From: CAYZBM01 sp964476705
Lineage (GTDB): Bacteria > Pseudomonadota > Alphaproteobacteria > Rickettsiales > UBA6187
DNA: 64,000 nucleotides
Direction of reading: 5' to 3'
NCBI GenBank assembly: GCA_964476705.1
Contig: CAYZBM010000002.1
Coordinates: 1-64,000, forward strand
Shown here: positions 1 to 7,448 of the stretch, piece after piece
Layout: every line of letters begins with the position of its first letter
Position numbering within the stretch: the stretch's first letter is position 1
Translations under genes and position numbers: made by a program
The notes under the pieces: model-generated
Databases searched by the model: none
Told to the model about the DNA's origin: nothing
The model's input: the letters and a program-made list of their open reading frames with translations, nothing else

Positions 1-52
1 CACGTACGGTGGTGTGAGAGGACGGAGAGCGAGAGCTCTCCTCCTACTCGAT
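1..52 (+). mobile_element. 3' end of a group II intron (part of domain V, and domain VI)
   Basis: The first bases, CACGTACGGT, match the 3' strand of the conserved domain V hairpin of bacterial group II introns. The linker TGTGAGAG follows, then a domain VI-like hairpin (about 19-45) with stem GGAGAGC / GCTCTCC and a GAGA loop. The segment closes with CCTACTCGAT, where a bulged A about 7-8 bases before the end would be the branch point and AT the 3' splice boundary, giving an intron end near 52. The rest of the intron, including any reverse transcriptase gene, lies left of the window. Seen: motif and hairpin. Family knowledge: domain V/VI consensus. No intron-encoded protein is visible here. 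Confidence 0.78.
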
Positions 53-73
53 TAACCTTGTCTTATTTTTCCC

Positions 74-102
74 TTGATAAAGAAACAGATAAAAATTATA
101 TT
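74..102 (+). promoter_or_regulatory. putative sigma-70 promoter for the bufferin-like precursor gene
   Basis: TTGATA at 74-79 and TATATT at 97-102 are separated by 17 bases, a near-consensus -35/-10 pair. Transcription would start near 109, just before a small hairpin (CCGAGTCTTCGG, about 111-122), and the ribosome binding site AAAGGA lies at about 139-144. It lies wholly downstream of the intron boundary, so the gene need not depend on intron splicing. Prediction from sequence only. Confidence 0.5.
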
Positions 103-152
103 ATAGGTGCCGAGTCTTCGGTTCGTTAATAAATCTTATAAAGGAATTTACT

Positions 153-407
153 ATGTCTTTAAATAAAAAACTTGCTATTGCTGCTTTATCTGGTCTTTTA
201 GGAACTATGGTTGCTGCTCCTTCTTTCGCTGCTGATCAAGCTCCTGCTGCTCCTCAAGCCCAAGCTGATCATGCTGCTGAAAAGCATGCTTGCAAAGGTA
301 AAGGTTCTTGCAAAGGTAATGGTGGTTGTAAAACTGCTGAGAATGCTTGCAAAGGTCAAAATTCTTGCAAAGGTAAAGGTTCTTGCAGAACTGATGGTAA
401 AAAATAA
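153..407 (+). CDS. bufferin-like RiPP precursor (secreted Cys-rich peptide)
   Basis: An 84-residue protein with a Sec signal peptide (K5 K6, hydrophobic 7-22, cleavage APSFA/AD after residue 26). A spacer rich in Ala, Pro and Gln (27-45) follows, then a Cys/Lys/Gly core. Six cysteines lie at 47, 53, 59 and 66, 72, 78, two triplets of exact six-residue spacing built on ACKGxxSCKGxGxC, so the core is an internal duplication. In known bufferins, cysteines of such secreted precursors are modified by an MNIO (DUF692) enzyme with a DUF2063 partner, and the product binds copper in the periplasm; that enzyme is encoded at 1102-2787. The ribosome binding site AAAGGA precedes the ATG and a terminator follows at 434-486. 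Copper binding here is inferred from the family. The exact subfamily cannot be settled by eye. Confidence 0.82.
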   Translation: MSLNKKLAIAALSGLLGTMVAAPSFAADQAPAAPQAQADHAAEKHACKGKGSCKGNGGCKTAENACKGQNSCKGKGSCRTDGKK

Positions 408-433
408 GTAGAGTAATCTATTTTTTAAATGCC

Positions 434-486
434 ATGGCCTCAGGATATTTTTAATTTTAAAAAAATTTCTTGGGGCCATTTTTTTA
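434..486 (+). terminator. rho-independent terminator after the RiPP precursor gene
   Basis: ATGGCCTCAGGA pairs imperfectly with TCTTGGGGCCAT across an A/T-rich loop and is followed by a run of T. It would end the short precursor transcript, so the downstream small gene and the modification enzyme are probably made from separate promoters or by read-through. This would allow the precursor to be made in excess over the enzyme. Confidence 0.65.
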
Positions 487-599
487 TCTATTTCTTATAA
501 ACATAATCAAATCCCTTCATTGCTATACCACTATATAAGGCCTATACTGTAACTATAAGCTGTAGTTGTTACTATTAATAGTTTACGGGGGATAAATTT

Positions 600-860
600 A
601 TGTTGGTAGAAAATAAAAAATTCAGTAAATTTTCTATTTTGACTTTGGTTGGAGTAGCTGTCGTTGTCTTCTGCATTTTTTTTGCCTTTTCTTGTAGTTC
701 GTCTCTTCATCTTAGAGATAAATTTTATCCTAATGCTCCTGGCGATATATATAAGAAAGTTCCTTATCCTTATCCTAAATATAATGATGATGTAGGCAAA
801 AACAATACTGGATTAGAACTCTATGTAGCTATAGTAGATCAAGAAATAATTTACCTCTAA
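600..860 (+). CDS. small membrane-anchored protein of unknown function
   Basis: An 86-residue protein with a strong ribosome binding site (ACGGGGGAT, 8 bases before the ATG), so the start is well supported. Residues about 13-32 form one hydrophobic helix ending in CSSS; the bases around C32 resemble a lipobox only weakly, so it may be a signal anchor or a lipoprotein. The rest is short, polar and rich in Tyr and Pro (PYPYPK near residue 60). From about residue 78 onward the protein is encoded by a palindromic repeat (831-980), which also gives the stop codon, so the native C-terminus has been replaced or lost. It lies between the RiPP precursor and its enzyme. I do not recognise the family, and a role in the same system is only positional inference. 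Confidence 0.6.
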   Translation: MLVENKKFSKFSILTLVGVAVVVFCIFFAFSCSSSLHLRDKFYPNAPGDIYKKVPYPYPKYNDDVGKNNTGLELYVAIVDQEIIYL

Positions 861-980
861 TCAATAATTATTAAATTATTTCTATGATGCTACATATCCT
901 GAAAAAACATATACTTATAATACTATTTATGTTTTGCTGAAGGATCCATAATATAGATCATTTCAATCATGAAATACTAT
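831..980 (+). repeat. palindromic element, family B, full copy
   Basis: A 150 bp element bounded by ATAGTA and TACTAT. Hairpin 1 pairs AGAAATAATTTA with TAAATTATTTCT. The core CTATGATGCTACATATCC follows, then hairpin 2 (ATCCTGAAAAAACATA with TATGTTTTGCTGAAGGAT) and hairpin 3 (ATTTCA ATCA TGAAAT). Nearly the same sequence recurs at 11502-11650 and 53501-53650. No coding capacity; resembles a MITE or a Rickettsia-type palindromic element. Confidence 0.88.
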
Positions 981-1101
981 AATTCATAATATATAGAATA
1001 TATATTCCTATATTAGAGTTTATGGTTGTTTTTTGCTTAAATAAGCTATATCAATTTTGGATAATAATCTTAATTTAAAGTTTTATAGTTAATTTTGACA
1101 T

Positions 1102-2787
1102 ATGCAGCAAACTTCTGAAAATTTTCCATATTTAGGCTATGGCTTAGGTCTTAGGATTCCTCACTATAAACATATATTTGAACATTTGCCTAAGGTAGAT
1201 TGGTTTGAGATTATATCCGAAAATTTTATGGATACTGATGGTAGGCCTATACGTAATCTTGCAAAAATACGCGAGCATTATCCGGTGGTAATGCATGGTA
1301 TTGCTATGTCGATAGGTACTGTTGATCCGCTTAATTCTGAATATTTAAAAAAACTAAAAAATTTGGCCCATTGGTTAAAACCAGCTTGGATATCTGATCA
1401 TTTATGTTGGACAGGAATTGCGCATAAAAATTCACATGACTTATTGCCAGTTCCGTATACTGAAGAAGCTCTGTTACATATTATAAAGCGGATAAAACAA
1501 GTTCAAGATTATTTAGAGCGCCCTATATTACTTGAAAATCCATCAACTTATTTAGAGTTTAGCAATTCTAATATTCCAGAAGCTGAATTTATTGCTCTTA
1601 TGGTTAAAGAATCAGGATGTAATTTATTACTTGATGTAAATAATGTTTATGTAAGCTGCTATAATCATCGTTTGGATCCCAAAAAATACATAGATACTTT
1701 ACCATTAGATAAAATAGTTCAGGTTCATTTGTCGGGACATAGTAATATGGGAACACATATCATTGATACCCATGATGATTATGTTGTCGATGAAGTTTGG
1801 GCCTTATATCGTTATTTAATCCATAAAGCTAAACGCCAATTAAATACAATGATAGAGTGGGATGATAATATTCCAGAATTTAATATTCTTGAAGCGGAGT
1901 TAAATAAAGCTAAAGTAGCTGCAATGGATGCTAATAATTATGGAGTCTTGCCAGATTTAGAAGCTAAAAATATACCTAATCTTAGGAATATTTCGGTGCC
2001 ACTTGCTGACTCGCAAACCTTAATGCAGAAAGCAATTTTACTAGGACAAAAGATGGATAGTAGGCCGCATGAATGGATTAGATCTAAAGAAGAGTTTGCA
2101 CCAAAAGAACAGTTAGAAGTTTATATTAATTCTTATCGTTATAGATTATATGATGCCACGGCTGAGGATTATCCGGTACTTAAAAATTATTTAGGGGAAG
2201 ATGCTTTTGATCAAGTTATAAAAGATTTTGTTAATGCTCAGGCTTCAAAACATTTTAATATAGCTAAATATCCAGCTTATTTTCCTAAATTCTTAGCGGA
2301 GCATAAGTTAGCTGATATTTTTGCTCTAGAGCTTGCTGAACTTGAAAATATTTTATCGCAGCTTAATGATGAGCAAGAAACAATCCCGTTAGATCCAAGT
2401 CATCTAGCTGGCATGACGGCAGAAACATTAATGGAATCAATATTAGAACCAAGAAAAGCCTTGCGGTTATTTAGTTTTGTTTATCCAGTTAATCAGTATT
2501 ATAGAGAAGTTAAAGAAGATAAATCTCCAGAGAAGCCACAGCCTAAGAAAAGCTTTTTAGCGGTATTTAGGCATGAAGATATAGTTTGGCGTATGGATTT
2601 AGCAGAAAATGAATACTTGCTCTTAAACAAGCTATTTAGCGGCGTTGCCATAGGCAAGGCATTAGAGGAATTACAAAAGGAATTTAATATAGAGGAAGAT
2701 TCACTTAGCGCTAATCTGTCAGAATGGTTTGCAAGGTGGATGCGCAATGGACTTTTGGCAAAAGCTGAGCTTGAGAATATTATTTAA
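1102..2787 (+). CDS. MNIO (DUF692) - DUF2063 fusion, RiPP-modifying enzyme (BufB-BufC type)
   Basis: A 561-residue cytosolic protein joining two proteins that are usually separate. Residues about 8-285 are a DUF692 multinuclear non-haem iron oxidase with a TIM-barrel fold. The likely metal-ligand motifs are in order: E40 (SENF), H65 (HGI), D99/H100 (SDHLCW), E145 (LENPS), D178 (LDVNN), H209/H213 (VHLSGH), D222/H224 (DTHDD) and E252 (IEWD). Residues about 300-561 resemble DUF2063 (HvfC/BufC), with the early Y-x-x-x-Y-R and the YPVLKNYLGEDAF segment, the part thought to bind the precursor. In characterised systems these proteins oxidise precursor cysteines to heterocycle or thioamide-type groups. 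The clear substrate candidate is the peptide at 153-407. The start is the first ATG; its ribosome binding site is weak. No DoxX-like BufD follows. Confidence 0.9.
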   Translation: MQQTSENFPYLGYGLGLRIPHYKHIFEHLPKVDWFEIISENFMDTDGRPIRNLAKIREHYPVVMHGIAMSIGTVDPLNSEYLKKLKNLAHWLKPAWISDHLCWTGIAHKNSHDLLPVPYTEEALLHIIKRIKQVQDYLERPILLENPSTYLEFSNSNIPEAEFIALMVKESGCNLLLDVNNVYVSCYNHRLDPKKYIDTLPLDKIVQVHLSGHSNMGTHIIDTHDDYVVDEVWALYRYLIHKAKRQLNTMIEWDDNIPEFNILEAELNKAKVAAMDANNYGVLPDLEAKNIPNLRNISVPLADSQTLMQKAILLGQKMDSRPHEWIRSKEEFAPKEQLEVYINSYRYRLYDATAEDYPVLKNYLGEDAFDQVIKDFVNAQASKHFNIAKYPAYFPKFLAEHKLADIFALELAELENILSQLNDEQETIPLDPSHLAGMTAETLMESILEPRKALRLFSFVYPVNQYYREVKEDKSPEKPQPKKSFLAVFRHEDIVWRMDLAENEYLLLNKLFSGVAIGKALEELQKEFNIEEDSLSANLSEWFARWMRNGLLAKAELENII

Positions 2788-2822
2788 TTTTACATTTAAC
2801 AATATTTAGCCTTAATTACATT

Positions 2823-4076
2823 ATGAAAATAGCAATTGTTGGTTCTGGGATATCTGGCCTAGGTGCGGCGTACCTTCTAAATGAGGCAGGTCATGACATC
2901 TGTATGTATGAGAAGAATGATTATATTGGAGGTCATAGCAGAACTATTGAAGTTAATATAGACAATAGTAATATCGCTGTAGATACAGGATTTATAGTTT
3001 TTAATTATAAGAATTATCCTTGTTTAACAGCCCTTTTTAAACATCTTGATGTTAGTATAGATAAAAGTGATATGTCTTTTGGAGTAAGCATAAAAAATGG
3101 ATGGTTTGAGTATGGTACAAAAAGATTATCAGGATTATTAGCGCAAAAAAGTAACCTACTAAATATTAAATTTTGGAGAATGGTTTTTGATATTGTTAAA
3201 TTTAATGCTAAGGCAAAGAAATATATTAACAGTAATATAACCTTAGGAGAATGTTTAAAAGATCTAAATCTTAGCTCTTGGTTTAAAGATTATTATCTTC
3301 TGGCAATGGGAAGTGCTATATGGAGTACATCTAAAAATAGCATGTTAGATTTTCCTGCACGTAGCTTTATTAGATTTTTTGATAATCATGGACTTCTTAC
3401 AATTAGTGATCAGCCTCAGTGGTATACAGTTTCTGGTGGAAGTAGAGAATATATAAAAAAATTGACCTCATCATTTAGACATAAAATATTACTAAATTGC
3501 GCTGCGAAGAAAGTTATCAGAAAAAATAATAAAATTACTGTTATTGATACTAATGGAAATAGCTCTGATTTTGATCATATAATTTTTGCTTGTCATTCTG
3601 ATCAAGCTATTGAAATACTAGATAGTCCTACAAAAGAGGAAATAGATATAATAGGTTCAATAAAATATCAGGAAAATAAAATAATAGTTCATACTGATGA
3701 AAGTTTTATGCCAAAAAGAAGATCTGCTTGGGCAAGTTGGGTATATTTAAGTGAAGAAAAAAATGATATAAACTCTGAAATATCTTTAAGTTATTGGATG
3801 AATAATCTGCAAAATATTAATTCTCATGTTCCGATAATTATAACTTTGAATCCTTCAAAAAGTCCTAATAAAAGTAAAATATTAGATGAGAATATTTTTG
3901 AACATCCTGTTTTTGATGAGCAAGCAATCATAGCGCAAGATAAAATATCTAATATTCAGGGTCTTAACAACACATGGTATTGTGGAGCTTATTTGAAATA
4001 TGGGTTTCATGAAGATGGACTTGCCAGTGGAATTAAAATCGCAGAAAAATTAGGAGCAAAAATTCCTTGGAAATAA
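2823..4076 (+). CDS. FAD/NAD(P)-binding amine-oxidase-like oxidoreductase of a cyclopropane lipid cluster
   Basis: A 417-residue flavoprotein. Residues 3-30 carry the Rossmann dinucleotide-binding signature VGSGISGLGAAYLL followed by the acidic end of strand 2 (YEKND), with the GGHSRT motif of the amine oxidase/phytoene desaturase superfamily. The C-terminal FAD-binding stretch contains WYCGAYLKYGFHEDGLASG. Genes of this type are regularly found with DUF1365 and cyclopropane fatty acid synthase genes, as here. The substrate is probably an unsaturated or methylated fatty acyl chain of a membrane phospholipid, but this is inferred from context. It overlaps the next gene by 10 bases, so translation is likely coupled. 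Confidence 0.85.
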   Translation: MKIAIVGSGISGLGAAYLLNEAGHDICMYEKNDYIGGHSRTIEVNIDNSNIAVDTGFIVFNYKNYPCLTALFKHLDVSIDKSDMSFGVSIKNGWFEYGTKRLSGLLAQKSNLLNIKFWRMVFDIVKFNAKAKKYINSNITLGECLKDLNLSSWFKDYYLLAMGSAIWSTSKNSMLDFPARSFIRFFDNHGLLTISDQPQWYTVSGGSREYIKKLTSSFRHKILLNCAAKKVIRKNNKITVIDTNGNSSDFDHIIFACHSDQAIEILDSPTKEEIDIIGSIKYQENKIIVHTDESFMPKRRSAWASWVYLSEEKNDINSEISLSYWMNNLQNINSHVPIIITLNPSKSPNKSKILDENIFEHPVFDEQAIIAQDKISNIQGLNNTWYCGAYLKYGFHEDGLASGIKIAEKLGAKIPWK

Positions 4077-4852
4077 AGCCTCAAATATTTTTTTCTAAAG
4101 TAATGCATAAAAGATTTTTTCCTAAAGAAAATTCTTTTAATTACAATATATATTATTTGATTATTCCTCTTTTAGCGCTCAACAATAAATCTATTTCTGA
4201 TCTAAAAATTAATAAATTTGGATTAGTAAGTTTTTATGAAAAAGACCATGGTCAAAAAAATGGTTCTAATTTGTATGGCTGGATTATAGATATATTAAAG
4301 GAAAAAAATATTAATATAGAAAATCTTGATATATTGCTAGTTTGTATGCCAAGAATAATGGGATATGTATTTAATCCCGTAAGTTTTTATTTTTGCTTTG
4401 ATCAAAATAAGAAATTAAAGGCTGTAATTTCTCAAGTTAACAATACTTTTAAAGAAAGTCACACTTATATCTGTATAAAAAATGATTATACGGATATAAA
4501 GGATATTGATATTATAGAGGCTCAAAAAGTTTTTCATGTATCTCCATTTCTAAAAACTGAAGGTAAATACCAATTTAGATTTAACTATAAAAAGAATAAA
4601 ATTGGAATATGGATAGATTATTTTAATAAAGAAGGTAAAAAAGAATTAGCTACTTCTTTAACGGGAAATTATGAAAATTTAACTAAGATAAATTTAATAA
4701 AAGCTTTTTTTTACTATCCTTTAGTTACACTAAAAACTATATTTCTTATTCATTATCAGGCAATTAAACTCTTATATAAACGAGTTAAATATATAGCTAA
4801 GCCGAGACAGAAAAAAGATAAAATAACTACTTCATTAGATATTATAAATTAA
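4067..4852 (+). CDS. DUF1365 family protein
   Basis: A 261-residue protein beginning within the end of the flavoprotein gene. The segment around residues 90-130 has the family pattern MPRIMGYVFNPVSFYFCFD, followed by a conserved N-T-F-x-E region (VNNTFKESHTY) and later KVFHVSPF. DUF1365 proteins have no firmly established reaction, but they almost always sit between this kind of flavoprotein and a cyclopropane fatty acid synthase, so a role in modifying membrane acyl chains is inferred. A hydrophobic stretch near residues 215-235 may associate with the membrane. It ends two bases before the next gene. Confidence 0.85.
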   Translation: MEIKPQIFFSKVMHKRFFPKENSFNYNIYYLIIPLLALNNKSISDLKINKFGLVSFYEKDHGQKNGSNLYGWIIDILKEKNINIENLDILLVCMPRIMGYVFNPVSFYFCFDQNKKLKAVISQVNNTFKESHTYICIKNDYTDIKDIDIIEAQKVFHVSPFLKTEGKYQFRFNYKKNKIGIWIDYFNKEGKKELATSLTGNYENLTKINLIKAFFYYPLVTLKTIFLIHYQAIKLLYKRVKYIAKPRQKKDKITTSLDIIN

Positions 4853-4854
4853 TA

Positions 4855-6039
4855 ATGAGATGTATAAATATGATTAAAAAAGCTGTCTTTAGTAATTTTT
4901 TAAAATCTCTTGAGAATATTAAATATGGATCTTTAGAATTAGTTTGTCCTAGAGGTGAGAAATATTTATTTGAAGGAAGTTTTCCTGGTAAAAATGCTAA
5001 CATAAAAATAAATAGTTATGATGTTATAATTAATCTCATTACTAAGGGAGATATAGGGTTTGCAGAAGATTATAAAAATGGCAATTGGGACTCTGAAAAT
5101 TTAGCAGATTTAATCTATTTGGGTCTTAATAACGAAGATAATTTCAATAATTATATCTATGGCTCTAATTTTTATAAAATAATAGCTAAAATATTTTATT
5201 TTTTTAAAGAAAATAGCATTAAAGGTAGTAAAAAGAATATTCATGCTCATTATGATTTAGGCAATGAATTTTATTCTCTTTGGTTAGATAAAACCATGAC
5301 TTACTCTTCGGCACTATTTAATAGTGACGGCGATTCTTTAATGCAAGCTCAGTATAATAAATACGATAGGATACTCGATTTATTAGATAATAAATCTGGA
5401 GATATATTAGAAATAGGTTGTGGTTGGGGTGGATTTGCTGAGCGGGCAGTTTTTACAAAAGACCATAGAGTAAAGGGTATTACCCTTTCGAATGAGCAAC
5501 ATGTTTTCGCAAATAATAGATTAAAAGATTTAAAATCCAATGCCAGCATAATGCTTGAGGATTATCGTAAACAGGAAGGTAAATTTGATAATATAGTTTC
5601 TATAGAAATGTTTGAGGCTGTAGGAGAAAAATATTGGCCAATTTATTTTGCTAAGATTTCATCTTTATTAAAAGAAAAAGGAATTGCGGCTATTCAAACT
5701 ATAACTATAGATGATAAATATTTTGAAGCTTACAGAAAAAGCGGTGATCTTATCCGTAGTTTTATATTTCCAGGTGGCTTACTTCCTTCATCAGAAAGAT
5801 TTGAATTTGAAGCAAATAGAGCTGGCTTAAGAATTAATGATAAATTCTATTTTGGTAAAGATTATGCTATTACTGTTACGAATTGGTTAGAAAAATTTAA
5901 TTCTCAAGTCGAAAAAATTAAGGAATTAGGTTTTGATGAGAAGTTTATTAGAATTTGGCGATTATATTTAGCAACTTGTATAGCTAGTTTTTCTATAGGA
6001 AGAACTAATGTTATGCAATTATCAATTCAGCACGCCTAG
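4855..6039 (+). CDS. cfa: cyclopropane-fatty-acyl-phospholipid synthase-type methyltransferase
   Basis: A 394-residue SAM-dependent methyltransferase close to the usual family length. The SAM-binding loop LEIGCGWGGFAE lies near residues 184-196. It is preceded by the substrate-region motif HAHYDLGNEFYSLWLDKTMTYSSA and followed by SIEMFEAVGEKYW and the family end (SIGRTNVMQLSIQHA). It would methylenate or methylate unsaturated acyl chains in membrane phospholipids using S-adenosylmethionine. An alternative start at the ATG of 4870 is possible. It is the enzymatic centre of the 2823-7417 cluster; partner proteins suggest further processing such as desaturation or oxygenation of the product, which is inference. 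Confidence 0.9.
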   Translation: MRCINMIKKAVFSNFLKSLENIKYGSLELVCPRGEKYLFEGSFPGKNANIKINSYDVIINLITKGDIGFAEDYKNGNWDSENLADLIYLGLNNEDNFNNYIYGSNFYKIIAKIFYFFKENSIKGSKKNIHAHYDLGNEFYSLWLDKTMTYSSALFNSDGDSLMQAQYNKYDRILDLLDNKSGDILEIGCGWGGFAERAVFTKDHRVKGITLSNEQHVFANNRLKDLKSNASIMLEDYRKQEGKFDNIVSIEMFEAVGEKYWPIYFAKISSLLKEKGIAAIQTITIDDKYFEAYRKSGDLIRSFIFPGGLLPSSERFEFEANRAGLRINDKFYFGKDYAITVTNWLEKFNSQVEKIKELGFDEKFIRIWRLYLATCIASFSIGRTNVMQLSIQHA

Positions 6040-6140
6040 GAAAAAATATTTGTTATTATATTTTAATGTTTAAATATAATTATTGCTGTATACTTTAAGT
6101 TTAATAATTATTTTTTATTCTTAATATGAGTTGTAGTTAA

Positions 6141-6671
6141 ATGAAGTTAAGATTCATAGCTTTAATTGTAGGGTTTCTAATGCTTAATTGTTGTTCTTCA
6201 GAGAAAGTAGAATATTACTCTAATACGTCTCCTAAAATGGACCTAAAAGAATATTTTGATGGTTCAATAAAAGCCTGGGGAGTTGTACAAGATTGGCGTG
6301 GTCGAGTAGTTAGTAAATTTGATGTTAAAATGAACGCTAAATGGCAAGGTGATGAGGGAACTTTAGAAGAAAATTTTCTTTATTATGAGAATGCTAAAGA
6401 ACAAAAACGTATATGGCATATAAAAAAATTGGCTGATAATAAATATCAAGGTTCGGCAGACGATATAATTAATATTGCTGAGGGTAAGCAAAGTGGTAGT
6501 GCTATGAACTGGAAATATGCTATGGATTTAGAAGTGGATGGTAAAAAATATAGAGTTAAATTTGATGATTGGATGTGGTTAATGAATGATGGGGTGCTAA
6601 TAAATCGTTCTTATATTAAAAAATTTGGGATTACTGTTGCCGAACTTACAATATTTATGAAAAAAGGTTGA
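6141..6671 (+). CDS. DUF3833-type lipoprotein
   Basis: A 176-residue protein with a short signal peptide ending in a lipobox (LMLNC, Cys near residue 17), so it is probably an outer- or inner-membrane lipoprotein. The mature part has the DUF3833 pattern: LKEYFDG, AWGVVQDWRGRV, then WQGDEGTLEENFLYYENAKEQKRIWHI and WKYAMDLEVDGKKYRVKFDDWMWLM (only short pieces needed to recognise it). It looks like a lipocalin-like beta-rich domain. DUF3833 genes are frequent companions of cfa-DUF1365 clusters; binding or presenting a modified lipid is a guess. It is followed directly by the SDR gene. Confidence 0.8.
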   Translation: MKLRFIALIVGFLMLNCCSSEKVEYYSNTSPKMDLKEYFDGSIKAWGVVQDWRGRVVSKFDVKMNAKWQGDEGTLEENFLYYENAKEQKRIWHIKKLADNKYQGSADDIINIAEGKQSGSAMNWKYAMDLEVDGKKYRVKFDDWMWLMNDGVLINRSYIKKFGITVAELTIFMKKG

Positions 6672-6673
6672 TA

Positions 6674-7417
6674 ATGTTTGCAGGGAAGAAAATTTGGATA
6701 ATAGGCTCTAGTTCAGGTATAGGGGCCGAGCTTGCTAAATCTCTTTCTAATCAAGGTGCTATAATTATTCTTTCAGCAAGAGATGAAAATAAACTTAATA
6801 ATATAAAGGCAAGTTTAGCTGGGGTAGGGCATCGTGTGTATAATCTAGATGTTGTAGACCTAGAGAAGGTTAAATCTGTTTTGCAAAAAATATTAGATGA
6901 TTTGGGTGGGATAGATAGCGTAATTTTTATGGCTGGTACCTATAGACCAAAATATGATGACAATGAAATAGTTTTAATGAAGCAAGTGGTTGATGTTAAC
7001 CTTATGGGCGCCATTAATGTTATTTATTCGGTATTGCCAATTTTTAAAAAACAAAATATGGGCCAGATAGTTTTATGTGCTAGTGTAGCCGGGTTTCGGG
7101 GGTTGCCTAATGGTCAACCATATTGTGCAACCAAAGCGGCACTAATTAGTTTGGCCGAAAGTTTATATGTTGAAAATAAGAAATTTAATATCGATATTCG
7201 CCTTATTAATCCTGGATTTGTGAAGACTCGCCTTACTGATCAAAATAATTTTAATATGCCATTTCTTATATCTCCAGAAGAAGCGGCTAATTCTATAGTT
7301 AGTGGTTTAAGAAGTAATAAGTTTGAAATATCCTTCCCAAAATTTTTTGTATATATTATGAAGATTCTTAGGATGCTACCCAATAAACTATATTTTTTCT
7401 TAGCTAATAAATTTTAA
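6674..7417 (+). CDS. short-chain dehydrogenase/reductase
   Basis: A classical SDR of about 247 residues. It has the cofactor motif GSSSGIGAELA near the N-terminus, a catalytic serine in CASVAG, and YCATK supplying the Tyr and Lys of Y-x3-K. The C-terminal helix is hydrophobic. I chose the ATG at 6674 over the TTG at 6668, because AAAAAAGG lies 6 bases before it and the preceding gene stops at 6671. SDR genes occur in many cfa-DUF1365-DUF3833 clusters; the substrate is unknown and could be a lipid-derived alcohol or ketone. Confidence 0.85.
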   Translation: MFAGKKIWIIGSSSGIGAELAKSLSNQGAIIILSARDENKLNNIKASLAGVGHRVYNLDVVDLEKVKSVLQKILDDLGGIDSVIFMAGTYRPKYDDNEIVLMKQVVDVNLMGAINVIYSVLPIFKKQNMGQIVLCASVAGFRGLPNGQPYCATKAALISLAESLYVENKKFNIDIRLINPGFVKTRLTDQNNFNMPFLISPEEAANSIVSGLRSNKFEISFPKFFVYIMKILRMLPNKLYFFLANKF

Positions 7418-7448
7418 ATATTATTCCTTAATAAAAATGGACATGTAG

